Source of the DNA: JBEVNR01 sp040507985
Lineage (GTDB): Bacteria; Pseudomonadota; Alphaproteobacteria; Rickettsiales; UBA6187
Reading direction: 5' to 3'
DNA length: 64,000 bases
Assembly (NCBI GenBank): GCA_040507985.1
Contig: JBEVNR010000001.1
Coordinates: 1 to 64,000 of the forward strand
Shown here: positions 52,032 through 61,560 of the stretch, piece after piece
Layout of the letters: the number at the start of each line of letters is the position of its first letter
How positions within the stretch are numbered: position 1 is the first letter of the stretch
Program-made: the position numbers and the translations under genes
Notes under the pieces: model-generated
Told to the model about the DNA's origin: nothing
The model's database searches: none
The model's input: the letters and a program-made list of their open reading frames with translations, nothing else

Positions 52032-55000
52032 CTACGCCGCCGAAAACAAGGCCGCCACTTCGTCGCCGGTGATTTTCGCTCCGGCGTTGGCGGTCGGGTC
52101 GAAAATGCCGTCGGCAAGTTCGCGTTTTTTCTCTTGCATCTCCAGAATTTTTTCTTCGACGGTTCCTTCGGTGATAAGCTTATAGACGAACACCGGCTTT
52201 TCCTGGCCAATGCGGTGGGCGCGGTCGGTGGCCTGGTTTTCCGCCGCCGGATTCCACCATGGGTCGTAATGAATGACGGTATCGGCGGCGGTCAGGTTCA
52301 GTCCTACCCCGCCGGCCTTTAGGCTGATGAGGAACAGCGGAACGTCGCCGTTTTGAAAGCGCTCTATCGGGGTTGCCCGGTCTTTCGTCTGCCCGGTCAA
52401 CTTGACGTAGTCGATTTTTTCCTTCGCCAATTCGCCTTCGATCAGTTTGAGCATGCCGGTGAATTGCGAAAAGAGCAGAATTTTCCGCCCGTCTTCGATT
52501 AATCCCGGAAGCATTTCCATGAGCATGTCGAGCTTGGCCGACTCGGTGAGTTTTTTCGCCCCCTCCATGGGAAGCAGGCGGGGATCGCAACAGGTTTGGC
52601 GCAATTTCAGCAACGCCTCCAGCACCACGATATGGCTGCGGGCCAATCCTTTTTTGGCGATTTCGTCGCGCACCTTTTCGCTCATGCTCACGCGAATGGT
52701 TTCATACAGGTCGCGCTGCGCCTTGTCGAGCGTCGCGGTGCGAATCATTTCCGTTTTCGGGGGAAGTTCCGCCGCCACCTGCTCTTTCGTGCGACGCAGG
52801 ACGAACGGGGCGATGCGGCGCGCGAGTGCCTTATTGCGGTCGAAATTTCCGTCCTTCTCAATGGCCTTCCGATAAAATTTGTTAAATTCGCGGTCGCTAC
52901 CGAGGTAATCCGGCATCAGGAAGTTAAACAGCGCCCATAATTCGCCCAAATGGTTTTCGACGGGCGTACCGGTCATGCAAATGCGATGGTCGGCCTTCAT
53001 CATGGAGGCGATTTTGTTGAATTTCGACTTGGGGTTTTTAATGTAATGCGCTTCGTCCAGAATCACGGAATGGTACGCGTGCGCGAGCAACGCGTCCTTA
53101 TCGCGCGGCAATAGCGGATAGGTGGTCAGCACCATGTCATACTGCGGAATGTTGTCGAAATCTTCCTTGCGCGAGGCTCCGTGCTGCACCAGCACCTTTA
53201 TGTCCGGCACGAAACGCGCCGCCTCTTTCGCCCAGTTGCCCATCAGGCTGGTGGGAGCGACGACGAGCGCGGGCTTGGTAAGGCGCCCGTTTTCTTTTTC
53301 GCAGGCGATATGCGCCAGCACTTGAACGGTTTTGCCCAGCCCCATATCGTCGGCGAGCACGCCGGCCAAACCGAATTCGCGCAAAAACTGCAACCAGCTT
53401 AATCCTTCCCGCTGATAGTCGCGTAAATTCGCGCGCAGCGACGTCGGCGGGGGCGTCGGTTGGACGGCGTTGAAGCTTTTCAGTTTTTTCGCCAATTCGA
53501 TCAGCTTATTCCCGCCGAAACGCCGCAACTTAAGGGCGGCGCTTAATTCTTCCAGCTCCAACATGTCGAGCGCGTCGTTGCGCGACAGTTTAATGGCGTC
53601 GAAATCGGCGCCTTCCCTAAAACTGTACAGGTCCTTGATGAATTTTAGCATCAATCCCACGCGATCGGCGGGAAGCGAGATGATTTTCCCGTCTTCCATG
53701 GGAATAAGTAAATCTTCGCCCCTCGCTTTTTTAATGTGCTCTTCGGAATAATTCGACATTTCGGGAAAAATTTTCAGCGCGCGCAACAAAATGGGCACTA
53801 AATTTATTTTTTCGCCGCCTAACGTTACGCCCAAATTAAAGCCGAACCAGTCCGTTCCGGACGAATCGTCGATATCGGCGTACCATTCCTCGTCGGGTTT
53901 AACGATATTGAACGGGAAATCCGGCTCAACGTCGATTTTCCACCCTTTGTCGCGTAAGGCCGGCACGACGTCCGTCATAAAGTCGCACCATGCCTCGAAA
54001 CTTTCCTCGGTGTTTATCTCGCCCGGCGCGCCGACGATGATAAACGGATCGCCTTGCGTTTTTGGGAGGGAGTACATTTTTTGCTCGGGAAGAAGCCGTC
54101 CGAGATGGTTCTTTTTCAGTATGTCTATAAGGCGATATTCTTCTTTTTTATTGCGCATTATGTCGTAAAGGCGACCGCCCTCCGCTTTCGTCGCCGTGTC
54201 GCCTTGCGCGGCGAAATGGGTGATCGCCCCCTCGTAAGAAAAAGTCAGGTCGCCGCCGGCGGTCGTGACGTTCGGCCTCCCCCATAATTTCGACTCTAGC
54301 GTGAATGAGGTAAGGCGCAATTGCGGCGTCGGCTTCACTTGCTTCGCGACAAGTTGTTGCTCGAATTTTTCGGGCATAGGCAGAGCGGAAGAAGCGGCGT
54401 CTCCCGACCCTTGCGCAAACGCCTTGCCAAGCCGTTCGCGCACCTTGGCGACGGCGTCCGAGGCGACGGGCGGCGCGCTAAGCAAGTTTTTTAGCGTACT
54501 CCCCGTAAACGGCGTATGAATTACGCCGATGCGGTGCGCGCTCGGGTCGTAATAATAGAGGGCGTTGCCAACGAAACAGGATGTCGCGCGGGGCAGATCG
54601 GGGGTGCGAATTTCCAATCGCTGCGTTCCTCCCGTTTCGACGCGCCAAGCGAACTCGCCCTTCGTTTCGGGGCCGAGGGAAAGCGCCGGCCCGTCCGGCT
54701 CGCTTCCCCAACGGGAACGCCCCGTGGCAAGAATGCGATCGAGCAGCGAAGCGTCGCCGGCGTCGTTCAGCTCCGTCGGGTCGGCCACGTATCGATAACC
54801 CGAGTAATCATGATAATAGAGGCTGCGCATGATGCTTTGGTCTTCGTCGGTGACGAATTTCGGCAACGCGCCCCCGCGCACGGCGCTTTCGGGAACGTAG
54901 CCGCGCACTTGGCCGTAACCGCCGCTTTTGAGCATGGCGGCGGAGCAGGTTTCGACGGTTAGGTAATTTTTATCCGAAACGCTAAGGAGATAAAATATCG

Positions 55001-55361
55001 CTTTATTTACCGTGGCTTTTTTTTCGGCCTTCGGCTCGTCGAACTGCGCCAGCCATTTTTCGAGTTCCGCGTCAAGACGCGCGTCCTCGTCCGCTTTTTT
55101 AGAGGCGTTATTGACGTAATGATATAGCGCCGCCACGACGTGCTTGCAGTCTCCTCCCAACGGACAGGAGCAAAATCCCGTGATTTTTTTTCCGTTGAGG
55201 ATAATTTTTTGCGTATATACTTCGCTCCCCCGCACTTTCCCTACGATGGAGCCGTCTTGCTGCGTCGTAATTTCCGCGACGCGGCCCTGATAATAATAGT
55301 TTTTTCCGCGTTGGGCGGCGGCTGACGAAAATTGGCGGGATATGTCGGTAACGTCTATCAT
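52032..55361 (-). CDS. SNF2-family helicase with SWIM zinc finger
   Basis: A 1109-aa DEAD-like ATPase of the bacterial SNF2 group. It begins with a SWIM zinc finger (FCSCPLGGDCKHVVAALYHYV, about 62-82), as in other SWIM-SNF2 proteins. After a long middle region come the helicase motifs: LADDMGLGKTVQVLAHIA (motif I, about 668), DEAHYIKNP (II, about 769), MTGTPVENHLGELWALFNFL (III) and SLKAGGVGLNLTAADTVIHYDPWWNPAAENQATDRAHRIGQ (V and VI). The role is probably nucleic-acid translocation or remodelling; it is not tied to a defence cassette here. Confidence 0.92.
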   Translation of the reverse strand: MIDVTDISRQFSSAAAQRGKNYYYQGRVAEITTQQDGSIVGKVRGSEVYTQKIILNGKKITGFCSCPLGGDCKHVVAALYHYVNNASKKADEDARLDAELEKWLAQFDEPKAEKKATVNKAIFYLLSVSDKNYLTVETCSAAMLKSGGYGQVRGYVPESAVRGGALPKFVTDEDQSIMRSLYYHDYSGYRYVADPTELNDAGDASLLDRILATGRSRWGSEPDGPALSLGPETKGEFAWRVETGGTQRLEIRTPDLPRATSCFVGNALYYYDPSAHRIGVIHTPFTGSTLKNLLSAPPVASDAVAKVRERLGKAFAQGSGDAASSALPMPEKFEQQLVAKQVKPTPQLRLTSFTLESKLWGRPNVTTAGGDLTFSYEGAITHFAAQGDTATKAEGGRLYDIMRNKKEEYRLIDILKKNHLGRLLPEQKMYSLPKTQGDPFIIVGAPGEINTEESFEAWCDFMTDVVPALRDKGWKIDVEPDFPFNIVKPDEEWYADIDDSSGTDWFGFNLGVTLGGEKINLVPILLRALKIFPEMSNYSEEHIKKARGEDLLIPMEDGKIISLPADRVGLMLKFIKDLYSFREGADFDAIKLSRNDALDMLELEELSAALKLRRFGGNKLIELAKKLKSFNAVQPTPPPTSLRANLRDYQREGLSWLQFLREFGLAGVLADDMGLGKTVQVLAHIACEKENGRLTKPALVVAPTSLMGNWAKEAARFVPDIKVLVQHGASRKEDFDNIPQYDMVLTTYPLLPRDKDALLAHAYHSVILDEAHYIKNPKSKFNKIASMMKADHRICMTGTPVENHLGELWALFNFLMPDYLGSDREFNKFYRKAIEKDGNFDRNKALARRIAPFVLRRTKEQVAAELPPKTEMIRTATLDKAQRDLYETIRVSMSEKVRDEIAKKGLARSHIVVLEALLKLRQTCCDPRLLPMEGAKKLTESAKLDMLMEMLPGLIEDGRKILLFSQFTGMLKLIEGELAKEKIDYVKLTGQTKDRATPIERFQNGDVPLFLISLKAGGVGLNLTAADTVIHYDPWWNPAAENQATDRAHRIGQEKPVFVYKLITEGTVEEKILEMQEKKRELADGIFDPTANAGAKITGDEVAALFSAA

Positions 55362-55554
55362 TATGTCGCTTTAAATACGTGAAGGGAACGCCATTGGCCG
55401 ACAATGTATAGGATACGATATTCGCATGGCGATAAAAAAATGAGGGAAACGTCGATTTTTTATAAAAAATTCATGTTTTTGCGGTATACGTAACGGGCGC
55501 GTTATGGTATGCGCAGCGTTATGGAAACGTCATTCCGTCATCTAAAAAAAACGC

Positions 55555-56298
55555 ATGGCCAGGGTAAGCGAACACGAAAAAAGCTATTTCTTAGACGTCG
55601 CGCGCCGCATTGAAGACGGGCGATATTTTAACGACGCGCGCGAATGGTATAAGTTTTCGACGCTGCTTCCCATCTGCGAACGTTCCTACGCGGCGCTTAT
55701 CTTGGCCGCCGTATGCTTCGCCTTCGCCGTGACCATGATTAACGTCAACCTTATCGGCGAGACGATCATTCGCACGCCCTTCGCCGTCGGGGTGGAGCAA
55801 GGGTCCAACGTCGGCTATTACATGACGCGGCTTTCCGATGACTCCAAAGAAAATCCCCAATTGTCGGTGGCGAATTTCATGATAGGCTCCTTCGTCGAAA
55901 CGAAGGAGGGGTATTCCCCAAAATTGATGACGCCGCAAGGGTACGCCTCGCGCTACCGCAAAATTAAGACGATGTCGTCGAAAAACATTTACAATCGCTA
56001 CCGCGCGTACATGTCGCAGCTCAATCCTTCCAGTCCCTTAAGAAAATACGGCAACGACTTCACCCGCGACATAGAGGTGTATTCCATCGAATACAGCAAT
56101 AATTACCTGTATAGCACGCACGCGAAAGTGCAGTTCCTCAGCAAGGAAATTCCGATCAAGGGAAAAGACCGAAAAATAAAAACGGACGAATGGGTGGCGG
56201 ACTTGCATTTTCGCCTCTCCGACGTCGTGTCGATCGCGCGTTCCAGCGCGCCGATCAAGTTTCAGGTAACAAGCTATACGGTGCGCAAGAAAAAGTGA
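55555..56298 (+). CDS. virB8: Type IV secretion protein VirB8
   Basis: A 247-aa bitopic inner-membrane protein of the VirB/D4-type secretion core. It has a 43-residue cytoplasmic tail with WYKFSTLLPICERSY, one membrane helix (AALILAAVCFAFAVTMINVNLI, about 45-66), then a periplasmic NTF2-like domain with TPFAVGVEQGSNV and the conserved RYKIKTMSSKN-like and QVTSYTVRKKK end. It overlaps virB9 as GTGA, so the two are coupled. VirB10, VirB11 and VirD4 are not in the window; scattered vir genes are typical of Rickettsiales-type rvh systems. Confidence 0.85.
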   Translation: MARVSEHEKSYFLDVARRIEDGRYFNDAREWYKFSTLLPICERSYAALILAAVCFAFAVTMINVNLIGETIIRTPFAVGVEQGSNVGYYMTRLSDDSKENPQLSVANFMIGSFVETKEGYSPKLMTPQGYASRYRKIKTMSSKNIYNRYRAYMSQLNPSSPLRKYGNDFTRDIEVYSIEYSNNYLYSTHAKVQFLSKEIPIKGKDRKIKTDEWVADLHFRLSDVVSIARSSAPIKFQVTSYTVRKKK

Positions 56299-57086
56299 CG
56301 AAATTACCTTACGTGTTGACGGCGCTGTGCGCGGCATTTTTTCTGGCGACGGCCTTTCCCGCCGCCGCGATGCAAGAATCTCGCCCCGTGGCCGGAGAGC
56401 CGCGCTTACGGGTGATTACCTATAACCCGAACGCAATTCACCATTATATCGGGCATTACGTCTATCAGGGCAGCATCTTATTTGGAAAGGACGAAAAAAT
56501 TCTCACCGTCTCGCTGGGCAATCCGGCCGCATGGCAGGTGCTTCCAAAGGACAATCGCCTGTTTCTTAAGCCGATTGCGGTGTATCCCGAACATACCGTC
56601 ACAAACATGATGGTCATTACCGAAAAGCGCACCTATTATTTTCAATTGGAAGGGCGCATCGCCGAAAACATCAACGACCCGCAACTGGCGTGGGAGACGC
56701 GATTCGTCTACCCGGAAGGCGACTCGGCCGGCGATTCGCTGAGGCAATACGCTCCCCAAAGCGCGTCCGAGCCGGATTTAACCGACCTTAGCCGCTATAA
56801 CTTCAACTACACCATTTCCGGCAACGAATTTACGGCCCCGATTCGCGTGTTCGACGACGGAGAGTTCACCTATCTGGAATATCCCGACGTCAACGTGGAC
56901 CTTCCCGCAATTTTTCTGGTGGATTCGCAAAACAAGGAGGCCATCGTCAATTTTCACGTCGCCGGAAAATACGTCGTTATCGAGCGCGTGGCGGGACGCT
57001 TCACCCTGCGCCACGGCAACGACGTGACGTGCCTGTTTAACGAAAACTGGGCGTCGCCGAAATCCTTGCCCGCCGCCTTGCATTGA
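56295..57086 (+). CDS. virB9: Type IV secretion protein VirB9
   Basis: A 263-aa outer-membrane core component that, with VirB7 and VirB10, forms the secretion channel. A signal peptide (LPYVLTALCAAFFLATAFPAAA) is followed by the VirB9/CagX/TrbG N-domain: RVITYNPNAIHHYIGHYVYQGSI, FGKDEKILTVSLGNPAAWQV, NRLFLKPI and MMVITEKRTYYFQLEG. The C-domain has FNYTISGNEFTAPIRVFDDGEFTYLEYP and a final RVAGRFTLRHGNDVTCLFN. The GTG start at 56295 overlaps the virB8 stop; the longer frame upstream lies inside virB8. A response regulator follows after 1 bp. Confidence 0.92.
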   Translation: MTKLPYVLTALCAAFFLATAFPAAAMQESRPVAGEPRLRVITYNPNAIHHYIGHYVYQGSILFGKDEKILTVSLGNPAAWQVLPKDNRLFLKPIAVYPEHTVTNMMVITEKRTYYFQLEGRIAENINDPQLAWETRFVYPEGDSAGDSLRQYAPQSASEPDLTDLSRYNFNYTISGNEFTAPIRVFDDGEFTYLEYPDVNVDLPAIFLVDSQNKEAIVNFHVAGKYVVIERVAGRFTLRHGNDVTCLFNENWASPKSLPAALH

Positions 57087-57087
57087 T

Positions 57088-57822
57088 TTGTCGCTCGTGG
57101 ACAAAGGAAAGCCTGACGTCGCATCTTTCGCCCTTCCCCCGCACCTATTGGCGGTGGACGACGACGACGGGCTGCGAGAGTTGCTCGCGGAATATCTGCG
57201 CCGCGAGGGCTATGTCGTCGGCATGGCGCGCAGCGCGGACGAGGCGACGAACTATCTCGCTTTTTACCGCGTGGACCTTATCTTGCTGGACGAGAACATG
57301 CCGAAAGAGAAGGGAACGGATTTTTTGCGTCGGTTGCGCAAGGGCGAAGGCGTTCCGGTCATCATGCTAACCGCCAACAACGAAACGCACGACCGCATCG
57401 CGGGGCTGGAGGCGGGAGCGGACGACTACGTCGCCAAACCCTTCGCTCCCAAGGAGCTTTCCCTCAGAATCGCGCGGCTGCTCGAAAGATCGGCGTCCCC
57501 GCGCCATGCGAACGACGCAAGCGACGCGCATTACGTCGAGATAGGGCGCTACCGGTTTACGCCCGCCACGAACGCCTTGGCGTTGGACGGAAACGACGTC
57601 GCGCTCGGCGAACGCGACAGAACCTTACTCGCGCTTCTCGCCGAAAGCGGAGGCGCGCCCGTCGCGCGAGAGGAGCTTGCGCGGCGATGCGGGATTAACG
57701 AGCGCTCGGTCGACGTCGGCGTCGCCCGGCTTCGCGCCAAGCTTGAGCCTGATCCCAAAAAGCCGATCTTATTGCAAACCGTGCGCGGGGCGGGTTACGT
57801 GCTGCGCCAACGGATGCGTTAA
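57088..57822 (+). CDS. OmpR/PhoB-family response regulator
   Basis: A 244-aa two-domain regulator. The receiver domain has acidic Asp24-26 (AVDDDDGLR), phospho-acceptor Asp68 in LILLDENMP, Thr in MLTANN and Lys117 in YVAKPFAP. The C-terminal winged helix has LGERDRTLLALL and the RSVDVGVARLRAKLEPDPKKPILLQTVRGAGYVL signature. It begins at TTG (57088) or GTG (57097), immediately after virB9, and so is probably cotranscribed with virB8-virB9. No sensor kinase is adjacent. Confidence 0.92.
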   Translation: MSLVDKGKPDVASFALPPHLLAVDDDDGLRELLAEYLRREGYVVGMARSADEATNYLAFYRVDLILLDENMPKEKGTDFLRRLRKGEGVPVIMLTANNETHDRIAGLEAGADDYVAKPFAPKELSLRIARLLERSASPRHANDASDAHYVEIGRYRFTPATNALALDGNDVALGERDRTLLALLAESGGAPVAREELARRCGINERSVDVGVARLRAKLEPDPKKPILLQTVRGAGYVLRQRMR

Positions 57823-57839
57823 GAGGTTCCGACGTCGAC

Positions 57840-59246
57840 CTATGGGTGCGTGGCGCGTATCGCCTCGGTCACGTCGACGACGAAACGGGGGAAGCGGACC
57901 GGCAAATCTCCCCAAATCGACGCGCGCCCGGCAAACTCCGCTTCCTTTCCAAGGGCCAATAACGGTTTAAGTTCGTCAAACGAGGGATCGACGTAAGGAA
58001 TGGCCGCGTTCCCTTCCGCGACGCGACGCATAAATGCATACCACGCCGCCGCGACGGCAATGGCGCAACGGGGAACGGCGCCCGCTTCGTACCGGGCGAC
58101 CATAGTGGGGCGAACGAAAATGGCAATTTTATTTGCGCCGTCCATGCAAATGCGCTCCACCGCGTCGGCGATATGCGGGTTAAGAAATCGGTTTTTTATC
58201 GACGCGACGTAAGAAGCGAGGTCGAGGGGAGATTCCTTCAATCCGGGAACGGCGTCTTCCCGCTCGTAGGCGTCAAAAAAAGCGCTTAGCTCCGGATCGC
58301 GCAATGCCGTTCCGAAATTCGAATATCCTTTCAGCGCAGCCAAATAGGCGACGCAGCTATGGCCGCCGTTAAGAAGCCGTATTTTCGCCTCTTCGTAAGG
58401 GGCGACGTTCGGGACGAATTCGGCGCCGGCCGCATCGAGGGGAGGACGTTCCGCCGCAAAGGCGTCTTCTATCACCCATTGGGAAAAATCTTCGGAAAAT
58501 ACCGAAAAATCATCTTTTATGCCGAAAAGTTCCTCTATTTCATGCGAAAGCGCGTCGGTCGGGCGCGGGGTGATGCGATCGACCATGGCGCAAGGAAAGC
58601 TCGCCTTTGTCTTTACCCATTCGAGCAAGGCGTCGTCTTTTGCGGCGGAAAGATAGGCGAGAAAGTTGCGTCGCAAAATTTTTCCGTTTTCGCGCAAATT
58701 ATCGCAACACATGATCGTCACGGCGGCGCCGTCCGCCTCCATGCGCGCCCTCAACCCCGCGCGAAGAAATCCGTAAATCGTGGATTGAGGCCCTCCGGCG
58801 AGTTCGTCCGCTATTTCCTTTCGCGCGACGTCGAGCGAGCCGTCGCTCGCCATGTAATACCCGCTCTCCGTGACCGTCGCCGACACGACATGGACGGACG
58901 GAAGCGCGAGGAGACGATGCGCCTCCGTCGACGCCGTGGCATGATCGATGACGCGAATCAGCGACCTTACGAGGCGATATTCCGTTTTTCCCTCGAAAGA
59001 CACGGTTTTCAAGACATATTCTCCGTTTCTTTTTCGCAAGCGCTCCGTCTCCGGCGATTGTGCCGCGCGTACGTTGACGCCGGCGACGCCCCACCGCAAA
59101 TCTCCGGTTTTTTCCATAAGCGAATCGTAATAGGCCGCCTGATGCGAGCGGTGAAACGCGCTTATGCCAACGTGAACCACGCCGAGGACGACGTCTTCCC
59201 GGCGATAGGAAGAACGGGCGAGCTTTATGTTTTGCGAGTTAGGCAT
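57840..59246 (-). CDS. Mannitol dehydrogenase-family oxidoreductase
   Basis: A 468-aa NAD(P)-dependent polyol or hexuronate dehydrogenase (mannitol 2-dehydrogenase, fructuronate reductase and relatives). Family words are VVHVGISAFHRSHQAAYYD, ATVTESGYYM, IMCCDNLRENGKIL, PCAMVDRITPRPTDAL, LLNGGHSCVAYLAALKGYSN and the catalytic Lys region KNRFLNPHIADA. The substrate cannot be told apart by sequence alone. It is convergent with the response regulator gene (17 bp apart) and monocistronic. Confidence 0.9.
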   Translation of the reverse strand: MPNSQNIKLARSSYRREDVVLGVVHVGISAFHRSHQAAYYDSLMEKTGDLRWGVAGVNVRAAQSPETERLRKRNGEYVLKTVSFEGKTEYRLVRSLIRVIDHATASTEAHRLLALPSVHVVSATVTESGYYMASDGSLDVARKEIADELAGGPQSTIYGFLRAGLRARMEADGAAVTIMCCDNLRENGKILRRNFLAYLSAAKDDALLEWVKTKASFPCAMVDRITPRPTDALSHEIEELFGIKDDFSVFSEDFSQWVIEDAFAAERPPLDAAGAEFVPNVAPYEEAKIRLLNGGHSCVAYLAALKGYSNFGTALRDPELSAFFDAYEREDAVPGLKESPLDLASYVASIKNRFLNPHIADAVERICMDGANKIAIFVRPTMVARYEAGAVPRCAIAVAAAWYAFMRRVAEGNAAIPYVDPSFDELKPLLALGKEAEFAGRASIWGDLPVRFPRFVVDVTEAIRATHP

Positions 59247-59364
59247 AAGACGATCCGATGAGGCGACTGGAAGGCGTAAGAACGTTTACCATACGCGAAA
59301 ACGGATGCGACGGCAAGGCAAGCCGTTACGTTCACAGGGTAAAGAGCAGGGTGAAAACCGTTAA

Positions 59365-59391
59365 TTTTTTCTTCTTCGTCATCCCCGCGCG
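59365..59391. repeat. Fragment of CATTCCCGC-type repeat
   Basis: CGTTAATTTTTTCTTCTTCG followed by TCATCCCCGCGCGAA matches the left edge of the composite repeat at 1253-1283. The remainder of the 59247-59444 gap is featureless. Confidence 0.55.
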
Positions 59392-59444
59392 AATCATGGC
59401 AGATGGCCACATGAGGGCGCTCGGATGGCGGAAAAAGCTAAGCC

Positions 59445-61265
59445 CTAAGAACCGTTCCCTTCGCGCAGCGCGGCGTTCACGCGAAATTTTTTAAGGGGAC
59501 GCTCCGTGGGGCGACTTTCCCCTTTCTCTTCTCCTGCCGGAAGGGAGGCGGTTTTTTCCTCCTTTGCCTCCATCATTTTAAGCGTAATTCCCGAAAACGC
59601 CTTGCCATCGGAAAGGGCGCTCATGAAGGCCAGAATATCTGCGTCGTCATAGGCGTTTCCCTTCAGTTCCACCGAACGGGGAAAGCGATACTCGAAGCTA
59701 TCCAGCCACACGCCGGCGGGAATGACGGCGTTCACGTCGTCCAGCGCGCGCATGACGTGCGATTGGTTTAAGGGCAGGGAATCCGGCAAGGCGTGAATTT
59801 CCTTTAGCTTCCCCGTCACGCCGGTTAATTCCTTCGCGCGCGCCAGTTTTTGGTCATAGCCGGCCGACAGGCGCTTCGCCTCTTCCAGATCGGACGCCAC
59901 GCGCATTTTTTGCGTCCACATGCCCAGCGTCAAGGCGGCGAGCGTCGATCCGACGGCAAGCGCGAGGACGGAGGCGGCAAGAAATCCCTTGCGGCGGAGG
60001 GTTACGGCCTCTCCCGTCTCCTTCGCATACGGATAAAGGTTGAGTGCCCCCATATCCCGATACGGGTGCGACGCCTTGCCGAGAAGCGTTCGCCCCGCGA
60101 TCAACGTGACCGCCGCATCGGAGGAAAAAGCGGCGGCGGCGGAACAATCATCAAGCGGCGCGATTTTATAACCATCGGGCGAATCCTGCCTTTGGACGGC
60201 GTATAAACGCACCTCAGGCAAGGCGTCGCGTAATTTTTCGACGAAGGACGGCGCGAGCGGCACGCAGGAAGAAACGAGCGCGCGCACGGGGAAGCCGCTT
60301 CCCGACGCCGCCTGAATTTCCATGGTCGCCCGACGAAATTCGTCGGCGTAGCGCCCGGCGACGCTTTCCATAATGTGCGCGTCGCCGCCCGAAAGCGCGA
60401 CCCTGTCCCAATCGCTGATGACGATTTCCTTATGGACGGGCAATCCGTTATGCGCGACGATGACGTGGTTTTCCTCCGGCCCTATCTGCATGACGGCGGA
60501 CGGAGACGCATCGGAAGCGTCTATCTGCGTTGCCAACCGCATGAGCGCCGCCTCCCGCACGTCGAAGAGCGCCGGACGCAACCCGGCCCGGGCGAGGACG
60601 TCTTCAAAAAACGCTCCGGCGTCGCGCCGATAGCCCGAAAACAACAGCTCCATCGCGTCATGTTCGGCGTTGCGGGAAACGACGTCGTAACATAGGCGGT
60701 AATGCTCAAGGTCCACGTCTTTTGCCAAGGCGTTCCGCCAAAAGTCGGGACTCGCCGACGCCATGTCTTTCAACGCTTCGCCGTTCATGTTACGAAACGA
60801 CGCGCGCCCGAGCGCCGACGCCGACATGGGAAGCGCCAGCGCCACCAGATTATGGGGCGCGTTAAGCGCCTTGGCGCCGGCCCTTAGCGCGGCAACGACG
60901 TCGCCCTTACGTTCGGCCAGTTCCTCCCACGTCGCACAATCCCGCAAAGGACGCTCGACGTAGCGCGTTTTTCCCCTGCCGCGACGGCACATCCGCACGT
61001 AACGGGGCGTTATCTCCACGCCGATCAACGACAAATGTGATAACTGGCGCGCCTTGCGTCCGCCGGCGCTTTCCGACGGAGCGGGTACATACGGGCAGAA
61101 ATGCGGCAGCGACGTCGGAGGAAAAATGGCAACGACGTCCGCCGGAGAGGAAGGAAGCGCCGCGAGCATCGTCTCGGCGGCGTTTTCGTGAACGGTAAAA
61201 TCATACTCCCGTTCCGTTTCGCCCCCTAAAAAATTATCGTGGGGCGGAAAATAATCATGGGTCAT
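59445..61265 (-). CDS. PilM-PilN (GspL-like) fusion protein
   Basis: A 606-aa protein with an actin-fold N-terminal part and a PilN-like C-terminal part. Residues about 75-400 resemble PilM: LSLIGVEITPRYVRMCRR, VALALPMSASA, AVMQIGPEENHVIVAHNG and VRALVSSCVPLAP. The PilN word LNLYPYAKE (about 410) precedes one membrane helix (GFLAASVLALAVGSTLAALTLGMW, about 427-450), a coiled coil (DLEEAKRLSAGYDQKLARAKEL) and a periplasmic ferredoxin-like domain with VIPAGVWLDSFEYRFPRSVELKG. GspL of type II secretion has the same order but is about 400 aa. It should couple a cytoplasmic motor to a pseudopilus that uses the three pseudopilins above. Confidence 0.75.
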   Translation of the reverse strand: MTHDYFPPHDNFLGGETEREYDFTVHENAAETMLAALPSSPADVVAIFPPTSLPHFCPYVPAPSESAGGRKARQLSHLSLIGVEITPRYVRMCRRGRGKTRYVERPLRDCATWEELAERKGDVVAALRAGAKALNAPHNLVALALPMSASALGRASFRNMNGEALKDMASASPDFWRNALAKDVDLEHYRLCYDVVSRNAEHDAMELLFSGYRRDAGAFFEDVLARAGLRPALFDVREAALMRLATQIDASDASPSAVMQIGPEENHVIVAHNGLPVHKEIVISDWDRVALSGGDAHIMESVAGRYADEFRRATMEIQAASGSGFPVRALVSSCVPLAPSFVEKLRDALPEVRLYAVQRQDSPDGYKIAPLDDCSAAAAFSSDAAVTLIAGRTLLGKASHPYRDMGALNLYPYAKETGEAVTLRRKGFLAASVLALAVGSTLAALTLGMWTQKMRVASDLEEAKRLSAGYDQKLARAKELTGVTGKLKEIHALPDSLPLNQSHVMRALDDVNAVIPAGVWLDSFEYRFPRSVELKGNAYDDADILAFMSALSDGKAFSGITLKMMEAKEEKTASLPAGEEKGESRPTERPLKKFRVNAALREGNGS

Positions 61266-61560
61266 AATGATGCACTAACGGGTGATCGTTCGGCGCCGCA
61301 CTACAAGCGAACCGAAATAGGGAATATAATAATGAATAAGTATTATTTTATTAATAAGATTTTGCATCTATGGCGAGAAATATTCAGGGTATATACGTGC
61401 TATTTTTTGCGTAGCTACCATAGGCGCTTGTACCCCAATGGTTGAAAACATCCCCTAAAAAGATAAATTTTTTAATTTATATCGAAAAAATTAATAACAT
61501 AACTCATATTATGAGATTAATAACGATAATCATAAATTTTCCGTTGGATAACATACCCGT

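Noticed and set aside
55555..56298. VirB8-like gene as DotI/IcmL of a Dot/Icm system
   Set aside because: The neighbour is a clear VirB9/CagX protein and the domain layout fits VirB8 of VirB/D4 systems.
58359..59261. 300-codon frame antisense to the mannitol dehydrogenase gene
   Set aside because: Shadow frame; the opposite strand has clear family motifs throughout.
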